Notes: generated by a model from the sequence alone, not told the origin. A stretch of DNA of 32,131 nt from an uncultured Ruminococcus sp. (GCA_902781565.1 CACZJT010000026.1:1-32131), one strand, 5' to 3'; shown: positions 1 through 7,094, counted from the stretch's first letter. Program-made: numbers and translations.

Positions 1-120
1 GTCCAGCCGCGCGAGGCTGGCGAGGATTCCTAAGGGCGAGGAGCCCTTAGGCAGGGGAGCGAACGAAGTTCGCGTGGGGGCAGAGCCCCCGTTGCGCCGC
101 AGGCGCAAAGAAGCAAGCGA
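1..120. repeat. GC-rich hairpin repeat, copy 1
   Basis: A run of short palindromes with no credible gene: CTAAGGGC/GCCCTTAG around 31-49, GCGAACGAAGTTCGC at 59-73, GGGGGC/GCCCCC at 76-90 and TGCGCC/GGCGCA further on. Bases 51-80 are identical to the reverse complement of 26570-26599, so this is one of at least two dispersed copies in the window. It is probably a REP/BIME-like intergenic element; its function is unknown. Confidence 0.7.
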
Positions 121-170
121 ACCTAAACCACAAAGCGCCCCCGAGAAACGCAAGACCGAAAGTCCAAGTT

Positions 171-256
171 AAATCGGCGATACCAAAAAAACGAAAAGTA
201 AGGGTCGAGCGAACCGACCCGCACAAAGTAACGAGAACAGATGTATCGCCGATTTA
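171..256. repeat. 15-bp inverted repeat inside the left repeat block
   Basis: TTAAATCGGCGATAC at 171-185 is the exact reverse complement of GTATCGCCGATTTAA at 242-256. The right arm belongs to the dispersed repeat that starts at 198. The same GTATCGCCGATTTAA block occurs inverted at the right end of the window, near 32071-32085, but only one arm is seen there. Confidence 0.65.
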
Positions 257-500
257 ATTGTGCAAAAGAGCGGAGCGATTTTTGCACAACCCCAAACCCG
301 CCGTCAGGCGGGCAATGGCAAGGTAAACCCTACGTTATCCACGGGCGCACACATAGGTGCGCCCCTACACAAATGGAACAACGTAATACACCAAAATCAT
401 GCACGTCAAAGGGGCGGGAGCTGCACCAACGCAGTTGTGCCGCCCCGCCCTACACCAAATAGTGCAACGCGGTCAGCCTTACGAATTATGATTTATTATA
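198..500 (+). repeat. Modular hairpin repeat, copy A
   Basis: About 300 bp built from conserved linkers separated by hairpins. It matches the reverse complement of 31855-32131 block by block: AGTAAGGG, GACCCGCACAAAGTA, CAGATGTATCGCCGATTTAA, a CCCCAAACCCGCCGTCAGG block, CCCCTACA, and finally AATTATGATTTAT. Hairpins here are TTGTGCAAAA/TTTTTGCACAA (258-289), CCCGCC/GGCGGG (297-312), GGGCGCAC/GTGCGCCC (343-364) and GGGGCGG/CCGCCCC (411-446). Open frames in it are short and overlap the hairpins, so I see no protein gene. Confidence 0.75.
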
Positions 501-512
501 TGCCGCGCTCCC

Positions 513-546
513 AAAAAAGAAAACTGCGCGGCTCATCACCGCGCAG
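513..546 (-). terminator. Rho-independent terminator of the ferredoxin gene
   Basis: Read on the minus strand, CTGCGCGG (546-539) pairs with CCGCGCAG (531-524) around a 7-nt loop. A T-rich tract complementary to 513-523 follows. It lies about 40 bp beyond the ferredoxin stop codon. Confidence 0.85.
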
Positions 547-584
547 CACTTCATTACAAAAGAAATTGCTCCGTATGTAAAAAA

Positions 585-755
585 TTACTCTGCGTTGGGA
601 GCTCCTACGGGACAGACACCGTTGCAGGCACCGCACTCAACACAAGTGTCTGCGTCGATAACGTACTTGCCGTCACCCTCGGAAATAGCGTTTACGGGGC
701 ACTGGTCTGCGCAAGCGCCGCAGCTGATGCAATCGTCATTGATCTTATAAGCCAT
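585..755 (-). CDS. 2[4Fe-4S] ferredoxin
   Basis: A 56-residue bacterial-type ferredoxin, a soluble low-potential electron carrier of anaerobes. Two cysteine motifs are visible: CISCGACADQCP (residues 9-20) and CVECGACNGVCP (residues 38-49). Each supplies the CxxCxxCxxxC(P) ligands of a [4Fe-4S] cluster, and the length is normal for the clostridial two-cluster family. The start is the ATG at 753-755, preceded by AAGGAGG at a proper distance. The frame stays open for 26 codons upstream, but that stretch crosses the promoter and 5' UTR. The gene is monocistronic, with its own promoter at 816-843 and terminator at 513-546. The partner oxidoreductase cannot be told from context. Confidence 0.95.
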   Translation of the reverse strand: MAYKINDDCISCGACADQCPVNAISEGDGKYVIDADTCVECGACNGVCPVGAPNAE

Positions 756-815
756 AGTACAAACCTCCTTAGTATACCAAAAACGGACGGCACGATCGCC
801 GCCTTTACATTTAAT

Positions 816-843
816 ATTATAACATATCAACAAAAAATTGCAA
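816..843 (-). promoter_or_regulatory. Promoter of the ferredoxin gene
   Basis: On the minus strand, TTGCAA (843-838) and TATAAT (821-816) are separated by 16 nt. They lie about 60 nt upstream of the ferredoxin start codon. A perfect -10 box makes this a credible sigma-A promoter. Confidence 0.75.
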
Positions 844-969
844 GGGGTAGGGGCGGATTGTTACGCTTATTTCAACAAATGTTAAGAAAATGTATATAAA
901 TGGTTACCGTAAGCTAACCGAATGAATGATACTTTCGGTCTGTGACTGTGAAAATTTACGCAAAAAGTC

Positions 970-1019
970 AAGACAACGGGGCTTCGGTGTGGTATAATGA
1001 TATCATAAGATATATCTTA
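970..1019 (+). promoter_or_regulatory. Promoter and 14-bp palindromic operator candidate before araC-GGDEF
   Basis: AAGACA (970-975), a 17-nt spacer and TATAAT (993-998) form a promoter with a weak -35 and a perfect -10. The palindrome TAAGATATATCTTA (1006-1019) falls at the expected transcription start. This is a natural place for a repressor or for autoregulation by the downstream HTH protein; the operator role is inferred. Confidence 0.55.
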
Positions 1020-1045
1020 CATTTGAACGGAGGGTAAGCACCGTT

Positions 1046-1816
1046 ATGAAAGACTTTGAGATTTTTGCGGGCTCGCTTGCGTACATCGAGGAACACCTCG
1101 GTGAGGAGATAAGGCAGGAGGATATTGCCGCGCACTGCTGCTGCTCGGTCTCGGCACTGCAAAAGATGTGGAACTACTGCACTCACGGAGGCGTCATGAG
1201 GTACATCAAACGCCGCAGGCTCACCCTCGCCGCAAGGGAGCTTGCGGGCGGCGCGGGCGTCCTCGCGACCGCTGTGAAGTACGGCTACGGCTCAAATGAA
1301 GCCTTCAGCCGCGCTTTCAGGACGGCGTGGGGAGTCCTTCCCTCGGAGTTCGCCGAAAAACGCAGCTTCACGGGGCTTTACCCCAGACTTGACAAGGATA
1401 TTCAGGGAGGTATATTTATGAAAGTTAAATTCGATCTTACGGAATTGTATGACAGACTTTCCGACAAACAGGGTACTTATATAGTATGTTTCGATATCAA
1501 GAACCTTATGGTGATAAACGATATGAGCCGCGAGCTGGGCGATGAGGTCATAAAGAACTGCATCAAGAGGATAGACGCGGCACTCGGAGAGGATATGTTC
1601 GCTTTCCGCGTTGGCGGAGATGAGTTCGTAGCCGTGACGTGCAGCAGCGATCTTTCCGTTGCCGAAACGGTCAGGGACAAGGTGGCGTCGGGAAATGATA
1701 CCGTCGTCAGCGTCGGGGAACATTCGGCAAAGGCGTACCTTCACAGCGGAATAACTCTCTGGGGCGGCACGCGGGATATATACGAACGCTTCGACGAGGT
1801 GGTGCAGAGGACCTGA
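1046..1816 (+). CDS. AraC-type HTH regulator fused to a GGDEF domain
   Basis: A 256-residue protein of two parts. Residues 1 to about 110 are a two-helix AraC/XylS DNA-binding domain; the second HTH shows the family pattern AVKYGYGSNEAFSRAF followed by G..PSEF. Residues about 125-256 resemble a diguanylate cyclase domain. FDIKNLMVIND carries the first metal Asp (about residue 150), LGDEVI follows, and GGDEF is intact at 190-194. The RxxD inhibitory site is absent (GEDM at the aligned position). The C terminus stops early, without the usual Y.AK..GRN ending. The ATG at 1046 has GGAGGG 11 nt upstream. A second in-frame ATG at 1418 has GGGAGG at a 7-nt spacing and could yield the GGDEF part alone. 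No periplasmic or input domain is seen. Cyclase activity is not assured: the domain is short and could instead be a nucleotide sensor. Confidence 0.8.
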   Translation: MKDFEIFAGSLAYIEEHLGEEIRQEDIAAHCCCSVSALQKMWNYCTHGGVMRYIKRRRLTLAARELAGGAGVLATAVKYGYGSNEAFSRAFRTAWGVLPSEFAEKRSFTGLYPRLDKDIQGGIFMKVKFDLTELYDRLSDKQGTYIVCFDIKNLMVINDMSRELGDEVIKNCIKRIDAALGEDMFAFRVGGDEFVAVTCSSDLSVAETVRDKVASGNDTVVSVGEHSAKAYLHSGITLWGGTRDIYERFDEVVQRT

Positions 1817-1915
1817 TAAATGAATCGGAGGAACGCCGAACTTGCATAAATCCGCACACAAAAACCTTTTCGCGGAAAAAATCTGCAATTTTTCAAAAAA
1901 ATTTTTCAAAAACTG

Positions 1916-1944
1916 TTGACATCGGGGGAGCGATGTGATATAAT
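1916..1944 (+). promoter_or_regulatory. Consensus promoter of gdhA
   Basis: TTGACA (1916-1921), a 17-nt spacer and TATAAT (1939-1944) form a perfect sigma-A promoter about 70 nt before the gdhA start. This suggests strong expression. Confidence 0.9.
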
Positions 1945-2014
1945 GGTATTGTTCGGTTAATGAGGGATAATTGTCCCGCGTTCAAAAGCAATCATATTCA
2001 AGGAGGAAACCCCA

Positions 2015-3367
2015 ATGGCATTCAAGAATCAGTACCTTGCGGACGTATTCGCAAAGGTAGAGCAGAGAAACCCCGGCGAGCCCGAGTTCTTACAGGCGGT
2101 AAAGGAAGTTCTTACCACCATCGAGCCCGTTATCGAAAAGCGCCCCGACATCGTTGAGGCAGGCGTTCTCGACAGGATCGTTGAGCCCGAGCGTCAGATC
2201 TTCTTCCGCGTTCCGTGGGTAGACGACAACGGCAAGGTACAGGTGAACCGCGGCTTCAGAGTACAGTTCAACTCGGCTATCGGACCTTACAAGGGCGGCT
2301 TAAGATTCCACCCCACCGTATGCGCTTCCGTTATCAAGTTCCTGGGCTTTGAGCAGATCTTCAAGAACAGCCTGACGGGTCTCCCCATGGGCGGCGGCAA
2401 GGGCGGTTCCGACTTCGATCCTCAGGGCAAGTCGGACGCGGAAGTTATGCGCTTCTGCCAGAGCTTCATGACCGAGCTCTGCAAGCACGTAGGCGCTAAC
2501 ACCGACGTTCCCGCAGGCGACATCGGCGTAGGCGGCAGAGAGATCGGCTATCTGTTCGGTCAGTACAAGAAGATCAGAAACGAGTTCGTAGGCGTTCTTA
2601 CAGGTAAGAGCATGGAGTGCGGCGGTTCGCTGATCCGTCCCGAGGCTACGGGCTACGGCGCTGTTTACTACACCGTTGAGATGCTCGAGCACTTCGGCGA
2701 CAGCATCAAGGGCAAGACCTTCGCGGTATCGGGCTTCGGCAACGTTGCTTGGGGCACCATCAAGAAGGTAAACGAGCTGGGCGGCAAGGTAGTCACCATC
2801 TCGGGTCCCGACGGCTACATCTACGATGAGAACGGCATCAGCACCGATGAGAAGGTAGCTTACCTCCTCGAGATGCGTGCAAGCTGCCGCAACAGAGCTC
2901 AGGACTATGCAGACAAGTTCGGCGTTCCTTTCTTCGCGGGCAAGAGACCTTGGGAAGTTAAGGCTGACATCTATATGCCCTGCGCTACCCAGAACGAAGT
3001 TGACATCGAGGACGCTAAGAACATCGTAGCCAACGGCTCGAAGTATTATGTCGAGGTAGCCAATATGCCTACCACTCTTGAGGCTGTTGAGTATCTCCGC
3101 GCAAACGGCGTGATAGTTGCTCCTTCCAAGGCTGTAAATGCGGGCGGCGTTGCCGTTTCGGGTCTTGAGATGAGCCAGAACTCCATGAGATACAACTGGA
3201 CTGCTGAGGAAGTTGACGCTAAGCTCCACAGCATCATGAAGAACATCTTCTCGGCTTCCGTAAAGGCTGCCAACGAGTACGGTCTCGGCGACGATCTCAT
3301 CGCGGGCGCCAACATCGCAGGCTTCCTGAAGGTTGCGGAGGCTATGCTCTGGCAGGGTATCGTTTGA
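2015..3367 (+). CDS. gdhA: NADP-type glutamate dehydrogenase
   Basis: A 450-residue hexameric-class glutamate dehydrogenase that reductively aminates 2-oxoglutarate with ammonium to give glutamate, a main ammonium assimilation step in ruminal and gut anaerobes. The N-terminal substrate domain includes the signature LPMGGGKGGSDFDPQGKSD, with the active-site lysine, near residues 122-140. The C-terminal Rossmann domain carries the dinucleotide loop SGFGNVAWG near residues 240-248. The length of about 450 matches the NADP-dependent bacterial subfamily; cofactor preference is inferred from that. ATG 2015 is preceded by AAGGAGG at 8 nt. The gene is monocistronic between a perfect promoter and a strong terminator, and its codon use is strongly biased, as in highly expressed genes. 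Confidence 0.96.
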   Translation: MAFKNQYLADVFAKVEQRNPGEPEFLQAVKEVLTTIEPVIEKRPDIVEAGVLDRIVEPERQIFFRVPWVDDNGKVQVNRGFRVQFNSAIGPYKGGLRFHPTVCASVIKFLGFEQIFKNSLTGLPMGGGKGGSDFDPQGKSDAEVMRFCQSFMTELCKHVGANTDVPAGDIGVGGREIGYLFGQYKKIRNEFVGVLTGKSMECGGSLIRPEATGYGAVYYTVEMLEHFGDSIKGKTFAVSGFGNVAWGTIKKVNELGGKVVTISGPDGYIYDENGISTDEKVAYLLEMRASCRNRAQDYADKFGVPFFAGKRPWEVKADIYMPCATQNEVDIEDAKNIVANGSKYYVEVANMPTTLEAVEYLRANGVIVAPSKAVNAGGVAVSGLEMSQNSMRYNWTAEEVDAKLHSIMKNIFSASVKAANEYGLGDDLIAGANIAGFLKVAEAMLWQGIV

Positions 3368-3402
3368 TATAACAGCATAAAAAGCATCATTCATAGCACG
3401 GA

Positions 3403-3441
3403 GGACCGCAGTTCCCGCAGAGGGGGCTGCGGTCTTTTTTG
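3403..3441 (+). terminator. Terminator of gdhA
   Basis: GACCGCAG (3404-3411) pairs with CTGCGGTC (3427-3434) and is followed directly by TTTTTT. It lies about 35 bp past the gdhA stop codon. Confidence 0.9.
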
Positions 3442-3587
3442 TGTAAAGATACGATGGCTTTAGGAGCGAAACATTGATTTTCGTGAAAATGGTTAGCTTA
3501 GACTGTTTTTTTTACCATTATTTTAGGTTGAGAATTGTATAGAATAAACAAAAAATGTTCTTTGGAAATTATTTTTTTGAAAAATGC

Positions 3588-3712
3588 TTGATTTGTTTGA
3601 GGAATTGTGTTATAATATATTTCAGTTAAGGAGTTAGCTCCGAAAATAAAAATACGGGCGACGCCGTGAATATCGGCGTGCGGTCGGAACAGTAAGACGA
3701 AATGAAAAGGAG
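3588..3712 (+). promoter_or_regulatory. Promoter and structured leader of the 122-residue protein gene
   Basis: TTGATT (3588-3593), a 17-nt spacer and TATAAT (3611-3616) form the promoter. The roughly 100-nt leader that follows has two small hairpins: GGAG/CTCC (3630-3641) and ACGCCG/CGGCGT (3661-3679). AAGGAG at 3707-3712 is the ribosome binding site. I do not recognise a riboswitch family. The stretch 3442-3587 is AT-rich and holds nothing else that I can see. Confidence 0.65.
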
Positions 3713-3721
3713 TTGTTTACA

Positions 3722-4090
3722 TTGGCAAGTGCATTAAAGATCATCGCGGGTCTCGGTATTGCTGCGGTAGGCGTAGCGGCGGCTGTTGCTTATAAGAAGC
3801 GTAAGGAGCTGGAGGACTACGATTACGAAGAGCTGGACGACGATTTCGATGATTGCTTTGTAGAAGAGGCTGCTGACAAGGCTGCCGATACCGCCGAGGA
3901 AGTCAAGGAGGCTGCCGAGGAAAAGGCTGAGGAAGTCAAGGAAGCCGCTGAGGACGCAGTTGAGACTGCTGCCGAGAAGGCAGATGACGTTAAGGACGCT
4001 ATCGCGGACGCTGCGGAAGAGGCTAAGGACAAGGTCGCCGATTTTGCGGAGAACATCATGAACAACATCTCCGACAAGGACGAGGACTAA
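3722..4090 (+). CDS. Membrane-anchored acidic alpha-helical protein, TTG start
   Basis: A 122-residue protein of unknown function. Residues 4-25 form one hydrophobic segment (KIIAGLGIAAVGVAAAVAY), followed by KKRK, so the N terminus is a membrane anchor. A very acidic linker (DYDYEELDDDFDD) follows. Residues 50-115 are degenerate 11-residue repeats rich in A, E, K and D (EEVKEAAEEKAEEVKEAAED), typical of amphipathic apolipoprotein- or LEA-like helices and of YtxH-type envelope proteins. I chose the TTG at 3722 because AAGGAG ends 9 nt upstream; the TTG at 3713 abuts that site and is too close. The gene has its own promoter and terminator. A stress or envelope role is only a guess from composition. 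Confidence 0.8.
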   Translation: MASALKIIAGLGIAAVGVAAAVAYKKRKELEDYDYEELDDDFDDCFVEEAADKAADTAEEVKEAAEEKAEEVKEAAEDAVETAAEKADDVKDAIADAAEEAKDKVADFAENIMNNISDKDED

Positions 4091-4159
4091 GGGCTTAGCG
4101 GTATAAATAACTAACGCATTCCCGAAATTTTTTCTTTTTCATACTTTCCTTTTTGAGAG

Positions 4160-4185
4160 ACCGCTTAATTCATTAGGCGGTTTTT
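4160..4185 (+). terminator. Terminator after the acidic helical protein gene
   Basis: ACCGC-T-TAAT (4160-4169) pairs with ATTA-G-GCGGT (4172-4181), with one T-G wobble and a 2-nt loop written here (it will open to about 4 nt). TTTTT follows. It ends about 30 nt before the HAD gene, which therefore probably has a separate or read-through supply of transcript. Confidence 0.8.
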
Positions 4186-4213
4186 CATTTCTATGAGAAT
4201 GGAGCTGACGGAT

Positions 4214-4879
4214 ATGGGTATTGTTCTGCCCGAACGGATAAAGGCGGCGGTGTTCGACCTTGACGGGACGCTTATCGCGTCCTCGCACGTATGGAGCGAT
4301 ATCGACGAGAAGTTCCTTGCGAAACGCGGGATAGAAGTCCCCGAAGATTACTGCCGAAGCATCGCGGTGATGAACTTCCGCGAGGGCGCGGACTACACCA
4401 TAGCACGCTTCGGGCTTGACGAGCGCCCCGAGGATATCGTCGAGGAATGGTTCGGGATGGCAAGGTACGAATACGCCCATAATATCCGCATGAAGGACGG
4501 CGCGGAGGACTTCCTGCGGCTGCTCAAAGACAGGGGAGTGAGGACGGCGCTCGCTACGGCTTCGAGCCCGCTTCTGTACATACCCGTGCTTGAAAACAAC
4601 GGCGTCCTCGACTGCTTCGACTGCTTCGCCTCCACCGAGGAGGTTTGCAGGAGCAAGGAGCACCCCGATGTGTACATCTATGCGGCGGGAAAGCTCGGGG
4701 CGGCGGTGAAGGAATGCGCGGTGTTTGAGGACATTCCCGAGGGCGCGGAGAGCGCGGCTTCCTGCGGGTTCTACGTCTGCGGCTGTCTGGACGGGGAGGA
4801 TAAGCAGGCTCACGAACGGATAAGAGCCGCGGCGGACGTGACTTTCCGAAGCTATTCGGAGTGGGAGTTTGAACGATAG
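4214..4879 (+). CDS. HAD-superfamily hydrolase, beta-phosphoglucomutase-like
   Basis: A 221-residue cytoplasmic HAD phosphatase. Motif I is VFDLDGTL near residues 12-19, with the nucleophile and acid/base Asp pair. A helical cap follows, then motif II in LATASSP and motif IV near VFEDIPEGAESA. This layout fits the PGMB/phosphatase subfamily; the substrate is unknown. Two in-frame ATGs lie upstream (4193, 4199), but they sit in the tail of the preceding terminator without a ribosome binding site. ATG 4214 has GGAG 9 nt upstream, so I prefer it. The stop codon overlaps the ribosome binding site of the next gene, indicating a two-gene operon. Confidence 0.87.
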   Translation: MGIVLPERIKAAVFDLDGTLIASSHVWSDIDEKFLAKRGIEVPEDYCRSIAVMNFREGADYTIARFGLDERPEDIVEEWFGMARYEYAHNIRMKDGAEDFLRLLKDRGVRTALATASSPLLYIPVLENNGVLDCFDCFASTEEVCRSKEHPDVYIYAAGKLGAAVKECAVFEDIPEGAESAASCGFYVCGCLDGEDKQAHERIRAAADVTFRSYSEWEFER

Positions 4880-4887
4880 GAGAGCTT

Positions 4888-5475
4888 ATGGATTATACGG
4901 AGCAATTCAAATACTGCGTTTTCAGGATATTTCTGCTGTTCGGCGCGGAGGCGCTGGGGCTCATCATCGGGAAGGGCGTTTTCTGGGCGGCGGCTTCGGT
5001 CATGACCTTCCTGCCCGAGGGAGCGAAGCAGGCACTGGTCAGCGACCCCGCTGGCTCGGTAACGGCGGCGGTCATCATGGCGGCTCTGCTCGGACTGGTG
5101 TTCAAGGACGACGGGAAGAAGCACGCGGCTTACGCGGACATGGACATAATACTCGTCATGATAACGCTGATACTCATGCTCGCCTGCTACTTTATCCCCG
5201 TGATATTCTTCGACCCCGTTGATTCCACAAGGGTCGTGAGGTCGGTGTATTATATGCTCTACTACCCCTGCCGATGGGTCATCGAGCTTTTCGGGGCACA
5301 GCTGAAGCCCGCTGTGGCGGTGGGGACTGCCGCGATACTGGGGATACAGCTCGTTATCTATAATGTATCCTACGGCAGGTACAAGGTCAGACACCCCTAC
5401 GTGTTCCGCGTGACCGATGAGGACGCGGAGAACGCTTCCGAGGACGCGGAGACCTCGGAGGGCGGCGAAGCATGA
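4888..5475 (+). CDS. Multi-pass membrane protein of unknown function
   Basis: A 195-residue integral membrane protein that I cannot assign to a family. About four hydrophobic segments are visible: residues 11-33, 57-72, 86-111 and 140-162. A cytoplasmic-looking tail follows (TDEDAENASEDAETSEGGEA), acidic and low in complexity. AGGAGAG at 4878-4884, which overlaps the upstream stop codon, is the ribosome binding site, so translation is probably coupled to the HAD gene. No catalytic motif is visible. The pair ends before a 319-bp AT-rich gap that leads to the pilus locus. Confidence 0.75.
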   Translation: MDYTEQFKYCVFRIFLLFGAEALGLIIGKGVFWAAASVMTFLPEGAKQALVSDPAGSVTAAVIMAALLGLVFKDDGKKHAAYADMDIILVMITLILMLACYFIPVIFFDPVDSTRVVRSVYYMLYYPCRWVIELFGAQLKPAVAVGTAAILGIQLVIYNVSYGRYKVRHPYVFRVTDEDAENASEDAETSEGGEA

Positions 5476-5650
5476 CTGATGTCTGCTTGTGTTTCGGGAA
5501 TGGAAAAAAAGTGTGAAATTCGGAGATATTAAACAATAATCATCATACATTGTGACATCAAATAGAGCAATTTGTTCATTTTGTTAAATATGTATAAAAT
5601 ACAATTGATTTTTTCGTCGGAATAAACAGCGGAAAAATTATTGATAACGC

Positions 5651-5794
5651 TTGAATAACTCGGAAAAAAATGTTATAATAATATAAAATACGTTTTGTGT
5701 GTCGGAGTGCGCCTGTTTGAAGGACACGAGAACAGTATGGGTCGGTCTTCGTTGTGCGCAAGGCGTGTAAACAGGTGGAGGTGTTTCTACAAAT
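5651..5794 (+). promoter_or_regulatory. Promoter and long structured leader of the pilus operon
   Basis: TTGAAT (5651-5656), a 17-nt spacer and TATAAT (5674-5679) form the promoter. A leader of roughly 110 nt follows. In it CCTGTTT (5712-5718) can pair with AAACAGG (5769-5775), placing the helix just before the GGAGG at 5777-5781. An overlapping CGCC (5710-5713) can instead pair with GGCG (5762-5765). This suggests alternative folds that affect pilC translation, but I could not match it to a known riboswitch, including either c-di-GMP class. Bases 5476-5650 are AT-rich with no gene visible. Confidence 0.6.
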
Positions 5795-6994
5795 ATGAAA
5801 AGCTACAGCTATGTTGCCAAGAACTCCAGCGGTAAGACCATAAAGGGTTATATCGAGGCAGAGGATCAGCAGCAGGTGCAGGAAAAGATCTATGAGCAAG
5901 GTCTGTTCCTTATCAGTTCCACCGAAGGCAAGGGCGGCAGAAGGCAGGAGGGCGTCAAGAAGTTCAAGACCAAGGAACTCGCGTTCTCATGTCGTCAGCT
6001 CGCGGCTATGCTTACTTCGGGACTGACTATCGTTAAGGCTCTCGACATCATGTACCGTGAGGAAGAGAACAAGAAGGCTAAGGAAGTATGGCTCGCACTT
6101 TACGAGGACGTAAACAAGGGCTCGAACTTCACGCAGGCTCTTATAAACCGAAGCGGTTCGTTCCCCGACTTCATGATAAGCATGGTGGACGCGGGTGAAT
6201 CGGCGGGTAACCTCGATATCACGATACAGCGTCTGAGCGACTTCTACGCAAACCAGAACAAGACACAGAACACGGTAAAGAGCGCCATGATGTACCCTAT
6301 CATACTGGGTATACTGACGGTCGCAATGGTAATCGGAATGTTCACGTTCATCATGCCTACGTTCGCGGGTCTGATGAGCGAGGATCAGATGCCCGCTCTT
6401 TCGAGGGCGCTGTTCCACTTCAGTGACTTCCTGAAAACGAAATGGTACATACTCATAATCGCGGTAGTTGTCATCGTACTTGCCATAAGATACGCACTCA
6501 AGGTGCCCGACATCAGACTGAAATTCGATATGATGCTCATTAAGATGCCCGCGGTAGGACCCCTTATGGTAAAGATATACGAGGGCAGATTCGCAAGAAC
6601 CCTTTCATCTCTCTATTCGAGCGGTATCCCGATGGTAGATTCTCTCGAAAGATCTTCTTCGGTACTCTCGAACTCCTACGTTGATAAAATGTTCATTGAT
6701 GTTGTTGACGAGGTAAAGCAGGGCTCGCCCATGTCGGTATCCATCGCCAAGACGGAGATATTCGAGGGTATGTTCACCTCGATGATCTACGTTGGTGAGG
6801 AGTCGGGCGCTCTCGACGAGATCCTCGACAAGACCGCGGACTTCTACGAGGAAGAAGCGGACGCAGCCGTTAAGCGACTTGTTTCGCTGCTCGAGCCTGT
6901 AATGATAATCATCATGGGCGGCGCGATAGGCTTGTGTCTGGCAGGTATCTTCCCGCTGCTGTACGGCGGTATCGGAGGACTCGAAAACTCGTAA
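5795..6994 (+). CDS. pilC: Type IV pilus platform protein PilC (GspF family)
   Basis: A 399-residue polytopic protein, the inner-membrane platform on which the PilB and PilT motors act. The N terminus (YSYVAKNSSGKTIKGYIEAED) is the usual short beta-rich start. Two GspF repeats follow, at about residues 65-190 and 265-388. Each carries the family pattern, for example ELAFSCRQLAAMLTSGLTIV and RFARTLSSLYSSGIPMVDSL, and GE(S/E)(A/S)G in both (VDAGESAGNLD, VGEESGALDEI). Hydrophobic segments lie near 165-190, 213-235 and 365-390. The length is normal for PilC. ATG 5795 has GGAGG 13 nt upstream, a slightly long spacing. It is the first gene of the pilus operon; about 100 nt with a GC-rich hairpin, but no T tract, separate it from the next gene. 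Confidence 0.96.
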   Translation: MKSYSYVAKNSSGKTIKGYIEAEDQQQVQEKIYEQGLFLISSTEGKGGRRQEGVKKFKTKELAFSCRQLAAMLTSGLTIVKALDIMYREEENKKAKEVWLALYEDVNKGSNFTQALINRSGSFPDFMISMVDAGESAGNLDITIQRLSDFYANQNKTQNTVKSAMMYPIILGILTVAMVIGMFTFIMPTFAGLMSEDQMPALSRALFHFSDFLKTKWYILIIAVVVIVLAIRYALKVPDIRLKFDMMLIKMPAVGPLMVKIYEGRFARTLSSLYSSGIPMVDSLERSSSVLSNSYVDKMFIDVVDEVKQGSPMSVSIAKTEIFEGMFTSMIYVGEESGALDEILDKTADFYEEEADAAVKRLVSLLEPVMIIIMGGAIGLCLAGIFPLLYGGIGGLENS

Positions 6995-7094
6995 GCTCTC
7001 GGAAAAGGCAGCCCCGTCGGAGCGGGAGCGGCGCTCCCCTCCGCGGATGCTTTGATACATTTTCAAGAAATATTTAGAAGAGGTGAAGGAATAA

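Noticed and set aside
1-120. CRISPR array or tRNA cluster in the hairpin-rich ends
   Set aside because: No regularly spaced direct repeats and no cloverleaf with a CCA/T-loop pattern were seen.
241-580. Two overlapping open frames (73 and 106 codons) in the left repeat block
   Set aside because: They run through hairpin repeats, lack ribosome binding sites and share the peptide PQTRRQAG with a frame in the inverted copy at the other end, as expected from repeat DNA.
2300-3394. 364-codon minus-strand frame opposite gdhA
   Set aside because: Mirror frame caused by strong third-position bias in gdhA; no promoter, ribosome binding site or recognisable domain.
3823-4077. Ser/Ala-rich minus-strand frame of 84 codons
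   Set aside because: Complement of the Ala/Glu/Lys repeats of the real gene.
5700-5794. c-di-GMP riboswitch in the pilus leader
   Set aside because: The conserved GCAAAC and ACGCAAAGCC boxes of class I are missing, and I could not build the class II pseudoknot.
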